Shown here one piece after another: positions 1 through 5,270 of a stretch of DNA of 5,270 nt. The stretch's first letter is position 1, and every line of letters begins with the position of its first letter. The position numbers were made by a program, and so were the translations under genes. The DNA is from Dehalococcoidales bacterium. Lineage in GTDB: Bacteria; Chloroflexota; Dehalococcoidia; Dehalococcoidales; UBA5760. Under the pieces are notes generated by a model. The model was not told where the DNA came from. It worked only from the letters and a program-made list of their open reading frames with translations, and made no database searches. Location of the stretch: assembly GCA_030640485.1 (NCBI GenBank), contig DAOWJG010000103.1, positions 1 to 5,270 of the forward strand, given 5' to 3'.

Positions 1-51
1 GCGGACATCTATGCTTATTGGAGAAAAATCTTAGAAAGGAGAAATGTAGAG
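1..51 (+). other. Leader or intergenic region before subunit K; upstream gene not identifiable
   Basis: By analogy with related operons the gene to the left should be subunit I (the stator membrane subunit, atpI/ntpI). One frame (bases 2-34) would encode a ten-residue tail (RTSMLIGEKS) ending in TAG at 32-34, which would leave 17 nt before the K start. That tail does not resemble the end of subunit I as I know it, so I do not call a partial gene. The K reading frame is also open to the left edge. No -35/-10 pair or hairpin is evident. Confidence 0.4.
35..41 (+). promoter_or_regulatory. Ribosome binding site of subunit K
   Basis: AAAGGAG lies 10 nt before the ATG at 52. It supports that ATG over any start further left, although the frame is open to the window edge. 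An ATG at 44-46 is followed directly by TAG and lies only 2 nt from this site, so it is not a usable gene start. Confidence 0.7.
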
Positions 52-522
52 ATGTTAATTACCCCAAGTTCATTAGCTGTCCTGGGCGGTGCCATTGCCC
101 TAGCCGGAGGCCTGTTAGGCTCGTCAATAGGTATCGCTACTTCGGCGTCTGCTGGAACTGCCACCCTGTCTGAGGACCGGGGACAGTTCCGAAACGTCAT
201 CGTGCTTTCGTCGCTGCCGATGACGCAGAGCTTCTATGGACTAATAGTGCTCATAATCATTGTGACGGCGGTAGTGCCGAAGTTGCCGGAGACAGGCGGC
301 GCTGGTTTTATGGTATTTGGTATCGGAATTATGACCGCCGCTGCGGAGTGCTTTTCGGCAATACATCAGGGTAATGTGTGTGCCTCCGGTATATCGCTGC
401 TCCCCAAAACTAAAGGGCAGATATTTACTAATGCCATGATGTTAGCCGTGTTCGTTGAGCTGATACGGGTTCTGGGACTGGTGTTTACCATAATGGCATT
501 AAGCATGTTAGGACTTATGTAG
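52..522 (+). CDS. atpK: V/A-type ATP synthase subunit K (membrane ring proteolipid, four-helix type)
   Basis: This is the rotor-ring proteolipid that carries the coupling ion through the membrane (NtpK in E. hirae). It has 156 residues, the length of the duplicated bacterial form, with helices at about 7-32, 48-75, 84-115 and 125-153. The second hairpin carries the ion-binding carboxylate E136; the second helix of the first hairpin has no acidic residue, so there is one ion site per subunit. L55, T58, Q59, Q106 and E136 match the Na+ ligands L61, T64, Q65, Q110 and E139 of E. hirae NtpK, and Y62 follows as in that protein, so Na+ coupling is inferred. E99 in helix 3 and R139 in helix 4 are charged residues inside membrane segments and are unusual, as is H105 beside Q106. 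The ATG at 52 is chosen because a Shine-Dalgarno site precedes it and the first helix begins directly after. Subunit E follows after 9 nt. Confidence 0.95.
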   Translation: MLITPSSLAVLGGAIALAGGLLGSSIGIATSASAGTATLSEDRGQFRNVIVLSSLPMTQSFYGLIVLIIIVTAVVPKLPETGGAGFMVFGIGIMTAAAECFSAIHQGNVCASGISLLPKTKGQIFTNAMMLAVFVELIRVLGLVFTIMALSMLGLM

Positions 523-531
523 GGGTGTCGC

Positions 532-1113
532 ATGACAGGAATGGAGAAAATAGGTGAAGCTATCCTGGATAAGGTAAAAGCCGAGGCGGCTGACATAGTA
601 AAGGATGCCGAGGCTAAGGCGAAGCAGGAAATAGAGCAGGCGAAAAAGCAGCAGGTAGCCAGACTGGAAGAAGGGAAGACTAAATTGCTCCAGGAAGCCA
701 GGGAGGAGGCTACCCGAATTGAGGCTCAAGCGTTGGTGAAGGCGCGTCAGGAGCTCTCACGGGCTAAAGCCGACGTAATCGATGAGATAATCAACCGAGT
801 AAAAAAGGGGCTAGTGGGAATTTCAAGCGATAAAAGCTCCTTTGTGGGTCTGATTAAGGAGGCTATCGATACGCTTGGGGTTAGTAAGGGCCGGGTTTAT
901 GTCTCAGCTAAGGATATGACCACAGTGAAAAAACTCGTGGAGAAGGATAAAGAGTTAGCCAGTAAGATAGCGGAAATCAGGGAACATCACGGTATGGGGG
1001 GCGTTATCGTCGAGGACATTGATGGCAAAATCAGAATCGATAATACCTATGAGACCAGGCTTGAGATGTTACTGCCCAGGTTACTGCCTGAAGTCGGTAA
1101 GGAGCTTTTTTAA
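532..1113 (+). CDS. atpE: V/A-type ATP synthase subunit E (peripheral stalk)
   Basis: Subunit E pairs with subunit H/G to form the peripheral stalk that holds the A3B3 head against rotation. The protein has 193 residues, normal for the family. Residues about 10-90 are rich in Ala, Glu, Lys and Gln with heptad-like spacing, as expected of the long coiled coil. Residues about 100-193 form the globular head-binding domain, with the family pattern GGVIVED (156-162) followed by IDNTYETRLE (169-178). ATG 532 is preferred: AGGGG at 521-525, overlapping the K stop codon, is 6 nt upstream. The in-frame ATG at 541 has a purine run directly against it and would lose only three residues. No partner H/G gene is present in the window; in related operons it lies before subunit I. 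Despite the shared symbol this is not the F-type epsilon or c subunit. Confidence 0.93.
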   Translation: MTGMEKIGEAILDKVKAEAADIVKDAEAKAKQEIEQAKKQQVARLEEGKTKLLQEAREEATRIEAQALVKARQELSRAKADVIDEIINRVKKGLVGISSDKSSFVGLIKEAIDTLGVSKGRVYVSAKDMTTVKKLVEKDKELASKIAEIREHHGMGGVIVEDIDGKIRIDNTYETRLEMLLPRLLPEVGKELF

Positions 1114-1120
1114 GGTTTAT

Positions 1121-1125
1121 AGGAG
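1121..1125 (+). promoter_or_regulatory. Ribosome binding site that decides the TTG start of subunit C
   Basis: AGGAG lies 6 nt before TTG 1132-1134 in the 18-nt gap between E and C. The first in-frame ATG is at residue 29, well inside the conserved N-terminal helix region, so the TTG start is strongly preferred. Confidence 0.75.
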
Positions 1126-1131
1126 TTAGCT

Positions 1132-2187
1132 TTGCCCAACGCAAAATATGCCTTTGTGTCGGCTTATCTAAAGGGTGCCGAGGCTAAAATTTTGACCTCG
1201 GAGCATGTAGACAGGATGGCGAAGGTATCCAATATCCAGGATGTGGTGTCCAGCGTCCGGGAGGTATTGGAAATCATTAAAGACACCGATGTCGGCAGGT
1301 ACCTTGAAGAGGCGCTGGTTAAAACCTTTGATGATGCCGATAGGTATTTGTGGCGCTATTTTGGTGATTGTCTTGAGCGTTTGCAGTGGTTAAAACTGGT
1401 GCCGGCTGACATACGTAAGGTAGTAAAAGCATACCTGGTGAAGTACGATGTCATCAACATTAAGGCCACGCTTCAGGGTATGGCCACGGGTAAGAAGGCT
1501 AACCTGATACCGATGGGTGTTCTTCATACTCAGGGGCTGCTAGATGAGCTTTCCGGTGCCGAAAATGTTGATGATGTTATCGAGATACTGATGGCGTGCA
1601 AGTTAGGGGCTTATGCTGATATTCTCAGGGGATACTCGGTGGAAGAGACGAAGTCAAAATTCCTGATCGAGGCTAGGTTGGATGGGGAGTATTATAAGAA
1701 CCTACTGAACGTGCCCAAGGGTATACCCGATGGCACTCTGCTGGCTAAAGCCTTTAGCATAAGCATAGATATGACGAATTTATCGCTTATAAATAGAGCC
1801 ATAATTGAGGGGATGGGTTCAGAAGCCGGTGAATTTATAGTGAGCGGTGGCTATATGATTTCGGATAAAGTGGCTCGGGATTTACTCTCCCGTAAGTTGG
1901 CTGATATGCCCAGCGCCTTAGGGATTGCTCAATATCGGGAGATAGCGGAGGAAGTAGTCGCTGGCTACGGTAGAACTAGGAGTATCACCGCTGTTGAGGA
2001 GATTATTGATAAGCACAAGTTCCGATTGCTTAAGGAGATACTGTCGCCGAGGGTGCTCACGCCTTTGGTGATAGCCTGGTATTTAATCGTTAAAGAGGTT
2101 GAAATAAGAAACCTGAGGCTAATTCTGAAGGCAACCTTTGACGGTATACCCGTGGAAGAAGTAAGGGAGTATCTGGTCTCCGCATGA
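1132..2187 (+). CDS. atpC: V/A-type ATP synthase subunit C (rotor socket, AC39/subunit d family)
   Basis: Subunit C is the funnel-shaped cytoplasmic protein that sits on the K ring and receives the D-F central shaft (eukaryotic subunit d, NtpC). The 351 residues fit the family, which is built from three similar helical repeats. Visible marks are KYDVINIKATLQG (104-116), the related repeat pattern SIDMTNLSLINRA (211-223) followed by a GG turn near 239-240, and the C-terminal KEVEIRNLRLIL (321-332) that ends in a helix with GIPVEEVREYL (338-348). It begins at TTG behind a good AGGAG site. Its TGA stop overlaps the ATG of subunit F by 4 nt. No membrane helix or signal peptide is seen, as expected. 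It should not be confused with the F-type epsilon subunit that also uses the atpC symbol. Confidence 0.93.
   Translation: MPNAKYAFVSAYLKGAEAKILTSEHVDRMAKVSNIQDVVSSVREVLEIIKDTDVGRYLEEALVKTFDDADRYLWRYFGDCLERLQWLKLVPADIRKVVKAYLVKYDVINIKATLQGMATGKKANLIPMGVLHTQGLLDELSGAENVDDVIEILMACKLGAYADILRGYSVEETKSKFLIEARLDGEYYKNLLNVPKGIPDGTLLAKAFSISIDMTNLSLINRAIIEGMGSEAGEFIVSGGYMISDKVARDLLSRKLADMPSALGIAQYREIAEEVVAGYGRTRSITAVEEIIDKHKFRLLKEILSPRVLTPLVIAWYLIVKEVEIRNLRLILKATFDGIPVEEVREYLVSA
2184..2187 (+). promoter_or_regulatory. ATGA stop-start overlap coupling subunits C and F
   Basis: The ATG of subunit F (2184-2186) shares bases with the TGA stop of subunit C (2185-2187). The nearest purine-rich site, AAGGGAG at 2163-2169, ends 14 nt before the ATG, further than usual. 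Translation of F is therefore inferred to depend largely on ribosomes finishing C. Confidence 0.75.
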
Positions 2188-2531
2188 TAAATATTAAGCA
2201 CTTGGAGATAGCGGTTATTGGGGATGAAGACTTAGTCAGTGGGCTGAGGCTGGCTGGTGTGCGCCGCTATCGGATAGTAAAAGATGGGGATAGCGAAGAG
2301 GTTAGGCAGGCTCTTACCGAATTTATGGGTGAGCCTAGTATTGGCATAATAGTGATGTTGGAAGACTTCGTGGGATATGTTGAAGATTTGGTGGCTCAAG
2401 CTAGAGAAAAGAAAACTTCGCCCTTTGTAGTGATCGAGGTGCCATCAAAATATGGTACCCGCTATGGTGATGTCGCTCAGTATTACAAGGCGTATATCAG
2501 GAAGTTTATCGGCTTTGATATAGAAATCTAA
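2184..2531 (+). CDS. atpF: V/A-type ATP synthase subunit F (central rotor shaft)
   Basis: Subunit F binds subunit D to form the central shaft that rotates inside A3B3 (called NtpG in E. hirae). The 115 residues are a little longer than the roughly 100 typical of the family. The hallmark IAVIGDEDLVSGLRLAG (9-25) is the first strand and turn of the Rossmann-like fold. A central hydrophobic strand follows at about 53-59. The conserved strand with VPSKYG (86-91) leads into a C-terminal helix (about 95-110) that contacts D. The start is fixed by the four-base overlap with subunit C and by the conserved first strand. Subunit A follows after 26 nt. The gene is intact and its codon use is like that of its neighbours. 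The atpF symbol here is not the F-type b subunit. Confidence 0.93.
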   Translation: MINIKHLEIAVIGDEDLVSGLRLAGVRRYRIVKDGDSEEVRQALTEFMGEPSIGIIVMLEDFVGYVEDLVAQAREKKTSPFVVIEVPSKYGTRYGDVAQYYKAYIRKFIGFDIEI

Positions 2532-2542
2532 GCGTGTTTTAT

Positions 2543-2549
2543 GGAGGTG
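2543..2549 (+). promoter_or_regulatory. Strong ribosome binding site of subunit A
   Basis: GGAGGTG lies 8 nt before ATG 2558 and is the best Shine-Dalgarno match in the window. It rules out the in-frame GTG at 2534, which lies upstream of this site and would add eight residues (MFYGGGKI) before the conserved start. A strong site fits the need for three A subunits per enzyme. Confidence 0.85.
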
Positions 2550-2557
2550 GTAAGATT

Positions 2558-4309
2558 ATGGGTAAGATATGGCGGATTTCAGGCCCTCTGGTTATCGGTG
2601 AGGAGATGAGAGGGGCCCAGGTTTACGAGATTGTTGAGATCGGTAACCAGGGGCTCGTCGGTGAGGTAATTGGTCTGGAAGAAGACAAGGCAATAATCCA
2701 GGCGCATGAGGATACCCTGGAGATGAAGGTCGGGGAAGTGATTAGAGGGACGGGGTCGATTCTAACTGCCGAGTTAGGTCCCGGGGTGGTGGGCTCCATT
2801 TATGATGGGCTGCAAAAATCCCTGACGGTTTTAATGGAAGAGGGCTCGTTTCTGAAACGGGGGGCTAAAGTATCTTCGCTACCGCGGGACAAGAAATGGT
2901 CGTTCTCGCCCACAGTTAAGGTCGGGGATAGAGTCAGTGAAGGAGACATAATCGGAACTGTGCCCGAGACCCATCTTGTGGAGCACCGAATAATGGTGCC
3001 GGTGGGTATGCAGGGGGTGATAAAGGAGATAGGTGAGGGTGAGTATACTATTGAGGAACCGGTAGCCCGCCTGGAGGATAATGGTGAGGTAAAAGAGATC
3101 ATCATGATGCAGAAATGGCCGGTAAGGAAGCCCAGACCCTATAAGCGGCGGTTTGCCCCTTCGAAACTATTGGTTACCGGTATGAGAATTCTCGACTATA
3201 TGTTTCCGCTGGCTCTCGGTGGCAAGGCTGCCATACCCGGCGGTTTTGGTACTGGAAAGACGGTGGCTTTACAGCAGCTTGCCCGATGGGCTCAGACACA
3301 GCTAAACATCTACGTTGGCTGCGGCGAGCGAGGCAATGAGATGGCTGATGTGCTCTATAGCTTCAGGCAGCTTAAAGAACCAACCTCCGGTCACTTGCTG
3401 CAGGAGAAAGAGATATTTATCGCTAATACCTCCAATATGCCGGTGGTGGCTAGGGAAGCCAGCATCTTTGTCGGTATTACCCTGGCGGAGTACTTCCGGG
3501 ATATGGGTTATGATGTGCTGCTGGTGGCTGATTCCACCTCAAGGTGGGCGGAAGCGATGAGGGAGATTGGCGGCAGGCTTGAAGAGATACCGGGCGAGGA
3601 AGGTTTTCCTGCCTACTTGGGTTCGCGGCTTTCTTCGTTTTACGAGCGGGCGGGACTGGTGGAATGTCTGGGTAGTCCAGCAAGACAGGGTTCGGTAACC
3701 GTCGCCGGAGCCGTTAGCCCGCCGGGGGCTGACTTCAGCGAACCGGTAACTCAGAATACACTCAGAATAGTAGACGCTTTCTATTCGCTGGATGTGGCAC
3801 TGTCCAACAAAAGGCATTTCCCGGCCATAAACTGGCTCACCAGTTACAGCCTTTATGTGGATGATGTTAGGGATTGGTGGTCTGAGGTCAGCCCGGAGTG
3901 GGATGAGACTCGAGCCACTGCCCTAAAGCTTCTCCAGCAGGAGGCTGAGTTGGAAGAGATTGTCAGGCTGGTAGGCCCGGAGGCCTTACCCGAAGGGGAT
4001 AAGCTGGTTCTTCTGGTAACGAGAATGATACGCGAGGATTTCCTAATGCAGAGTGCCTACCATGAGGTTGATACCTATTGCGTGCCCCTCAAAGCGCAAC
4101 TGATGCTCAGAACCATAATCCAGTTTTATGAGCTAGCCCAGAAGATGCTGGATTCAGGAGTAACTGTCGCCGAAGTCCGCTCATCTCCCCTAGTACCGCG
4201 AATATCCCGAATGAAGGATATACCCAACGATGCTATTGAACCAAGGATTAAGGAGTTATGGTCTGATATGGAAGCGGGCCTGGTAGTCCACAAAGGATGC
4301 ATGTCATGA
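2558..4309 (+). CDS. atpA: V/A-type ATP synthase catalytic subunit A
   Basis: This is the catalytic nucleotide-binding subunit of the A3B3 head (EC 7.1.2.2 for H+-coupled or 7.2.2.1 for Na+-coupled enzymes). From ATG 2558 it has 583 residues, normal for the family, and begins [12 protein letters not shown], the usual N-terminal barrel. The insert unique to A subunits (bulge domain) spans about residues 110-190. The P-loop GGFGTGKT (228-235) has K234 and T235. GERGNEM (256-262) provides the catalytic glutamate E257 and neighbouring R258, matching E261 and R262 of E. hirae NtpA. The Walker B strand ends at [10 protein letters not shown] (324-333), and the signature [18 protein letters not shown] lies at 388-405. 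The C-terminal helical domain runs from about 430. The P-loop has Gly and Thr where GPFGSGKT or GPFGAGKT is usual. The TGA stop overlaps the start of subunit B by 4 nt. All visible catalytic residues are intact. Confidence 0.98.
   Translation: MGKIWRISGPLVIGEEMRGAQVYEIVEIGNQGLVGEVIGLEEDKAIIQAHEDTLEMKVGEVIRGTGSILTAELGPGVVGSIYDGLQKSLTVLMEEGSFLKRGAKVSSLPRDKKWSFSPTVKVGDRVSEGDIIGTVPETHLVEHRIMVPVGMQGVIKEIGEGEYTIEEPVARLEDNGEVKEIIMMQKWPVRKPRPYKRRFAPSKLLVTGMRILDYMFPLALGGKAAIPGGFGTGKTVALQQLARWAQTQLNIYVGCGERGNEMADVLYSFRQLKEPTSGHLLQEKEIFIANTSNMPVVAREASIFVGITLAEYFRDMGYDVLLVADSTSRWAEAMREIGGRLEEIPGEEGFPAYLGSRLSSFYERAGLVECLGSPARQGSVTVAGAVSPPGADFSEPVTQNTLRIVDAFYSLDVALSNKRHFPAINWLTSYSLYVDDVRDWWSEVSPEWDETRATALKLLQQEAELEEIVRLVGPEALPEGDKLVLLVTRMIREDFLMQSAYHEVDTYCVPLKAQLMLRTIIQFYELAQKMLDSGVTVAEVRSSPLVPRISRMKDIPNDAIEPRIKELWSDMEAGLVVHKGCMS
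4292..4297 (+). promoter_or_regulatory. Ribosome binding site of subunit B inside the end of subunit A
   Basis: AAAGGA lies 8 nt before ATG 4306. That ATG overlaps the TGA stop of subunit A (4307-4309) in an ATGA arrangement, so B can be started both by its own site and by coupling to A. An ATG at 4301 is out of frame with B. Coupling fits the 1:1 need for A and B. Confidence 0.7.
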
Positions 4310-5270
4310 CTTCATCTTCACTCTATGTAAAAGAAACGCAGGCAATCACCCGCACCAAGGGTTCTCTACTGATAGCGGAGAGCATCCCGGATATAAAATA
4401 TGGTGAGATAGTTGATGTTGTCCTGTCTAATGGTGAGGTGAAACGTGGTCAAGCGATCGACATCAGTAAGGAAGTAACAGTAGTCCAGGTGTTTGGCGGC
4501 GTCAGCGAGGTCGACCTCGTTGGCAGCAAGGTAAGATGTAAGGGTGAGACCCTAAAGCTGGCGGTATCCAGGGACATCCTGGGCCGGATCTTTGATGGCA
4601 TGGGCGAGCCGATAGATGGGGGACCATCAGTAATCCCGGAGGATTATCTGGATGTTAACGGCGAACCGATTAACCCGGCCAGTCGGATGCCTCCTGCCGA
4701 ATTTATTGAGACCGGTATCTCGGCGATTGACGGTCTAAACGCCTTGGTCAGGGGGCAGAAGCTACCTATATTCAGTGGCTCTGGGCTACCTCACAACCGA
4801 ATTGCGGCGCAGATAATCAGGCAGGCGGCAGTTAAGGGGACCGAGGAGCAGTTTGCCATGGTGTTTGCGGCTATTGGTGTGAGCTACGATGACGCCGCTT
4901 ATTTTATGAAGGGTCTGGAACAGACCGGCGCTCGAGAAAGAACCGTAGCCTTCATTAACACCGCCTCCAACCCGGTTATTGAGCGAATCTCAACACCCCG
5001 ATTAGCCCTGACGGCAGGGGAGTACCTGGCCTGGAAGCAAGGTATGCACGTCTTGGTTATCCTGACCGACATGACCAATTATTGCGAAGCACTCCGTGAA
5101 CTCTCGGCAATGCGGGAAGAGATACCATCGCGGCGAGGATACCCGGGATATATGTATACTGACCTGGCTATGATGTACGAACGGGCGGGCCGGATTTTGG
5201 GGAACGAGGGTTCGATAACCATAATGCCTATCCTGACCATGCCCGATGATGATATAACGCATCCCATACC
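4306..5270 (+). CDS. atpB: V/A-type ATP synthase subunit B (non-catalytic), 3' end outside window
   Basis: Subunit B alternates with A in the A3B3 head and shapes each catalytic site without hydrolysing ATP. The window holds the first 321 residues of a family usually about 460 long, with no stop before the edge. Residues about 1-75 form the N-terminal barrel. In place of a true P-loop there is FSGSGLPHN (156-164), the normal degenerate form of B subunits. Further marks are the Walker B-like strand [17 protein letters not shown] (249-265), [13 protein letters not shown] (276-288) and [13 protein letters not shown] (309-321). The arginine finger that completes the A site lies in the missing C-terminal part (R350 in E. 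hirae NtpB), so it cannot be checked. The start at ATG 4306 overlaps the A stop and is preceded by AAAGGA. The N-terminus fits the family. The atpB symbol here is not the F-type a subunit. Confidence 0.97.
   Translation, partial: MTSSSLYVKETQAITRTKGSLLIAESIPDIKYGEIVDVVLSNGEVKRGQAIDISKEVTVVQVFGGVSEVDLVGSKVRCKGETLKLAVSRDILGRIFDGMGEPIDGGPSVIPEDYLDVNGEPINPASRMPPAEFIETGISAIDGLNALVRGQKLPIFSGSGLPHNRIAAQIIRQAAVKGTEEQFAMVFAAIGVSYDDAAYFMKGLEQTGARERTVAFINTASNPVIERISTPRLALTAGEYLAWKQGMHVLVILTDMTNYCEALRELSAMREEIPSRRGYPGYMYTDLAMMYERAGRILGNEGSITIMPILTMPDDDITHPI

Noticed and set aside
44..49. ATG-TAG start-stop pair in the leader of subunit K, a possible regulatory minimal frame
   Set aside because: It is only 2 nt from the AAAGGAG site, too close for initiation, and a six-base match of this kind is expected by chance.
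1..51. In-frame leftward extension of subunit K to the window edge
   Set aside because: The extension is charged (for example YWRKILERR) and unlike the start of K proteins, and a good Shine-Dalgarno site sits directly before ATG 52.
283..297. LPETG, a perfect sortase-type motif, in subunit K (residues 78-82), followed by a hydrophobic stretch
   Set aside because: It lies in the loop between helices 2 and 3 of a clear proteolipid. There is no cleavable signal peptide, and the following helix carries the ion-ligand Q106 and leads on to a fourth helix instead of a short basic tail. A chance match.
601..1190. Repeated gccgaggctaa at the start of subunits E and C as a possible DNA repeat
   Set aside because: The shared 11 bases encode Ala-Glu-Ala-Lys in both proteins, a common composition in E coiled coils and at the C N-terminus. 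The flanks do not match.
3315..3560. Out-of-phase + strand open frame of 81 codons inside subunit A
   Set aside because: It overlaps the most conserved catalytic part of subunit A in another frame and its translation has no recognisable features.
3477..3817. Minus-strand open frames opposite subunit A (also at 2800-3105), K, C and B
   Set aside because: Each lies fully opposite a strongly conserved gene or its junction, has no family features, and is explained by the codon bias of the + strand genes.
4771..4797. Missing GKT in the P-loop region of subunit B as a possible inactivating change
   Set aside because: The degenerate FSGSGLPHN form is normal for non-catalytic B subunits.

Overview
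This window is a compact, single-strand run of genes for a V/A-type (vacuolar/archaeal-type) rotary ATPase. In order they are subunit K (membrane ring), E (peripheral stalk), C (ring-to-rotor socket), F (central rotor), A (catalytic) and B (non-catalytic, cut off by the right edge). The order K-E-C-F-A-B matches the core of the ahaHIKECFABD operon of methanogens and the ntpFIKECGABD operon of Enterococcus hirae. By analogy, subunits H/G and I should lie to the left and subunit D to the right.

Layout: bases 1-51 are a short leader with a Shine-Dalgarno site, and all six genes follow on the + strand with almost no spacer. K to E is 9 nt apart and E to C is 18 nt. C and F overlap by 4 nt (ATGA), F to A is 26 nt, and A and B overlap by 4 nt (ATGA). 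No internal promoter, terminator, RNA gene, repeat or mobile element is visible, so the block is most simply read as one translationally coupled mRNA. All minus-strand open frames and the other out-of-phase frames are shadows of these genes.

How the parts work together: A and B form the A3B3 headpiece that makes or hydrolyses ATP. F (with D, outside the window) is the rotor shaft. C couples the shaft to the ring of K subunits, where ions cross together with subunit I (outside the window). E, with H/G, is the peripheral stator. The K protein is a four-helix duplicated proteolipid with one carboxylate. It keeps the full set of residues known to bind Na+ in E. hirae NtpK, so Na+ coupling is predicted. 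It also carries two unusual charged residues in its membrane helices (E99 and R139), the most interesting feature I see here.

Organism: clear Shine-Dalgarno sites, one TTG start, frequent ATA and AGG codons, roughly balanced GC and the 156-residue four-helix K protein suggest an anaerobic bacterium that carries a V-type enzyme. I cannot exclude an archaeon from this window. A Chloroflexota (Dehalococcoidia-like) source is only a weak impression from codon style. I see no undescribed biological system; this is a conserved core operon with a few residue-level oddities.
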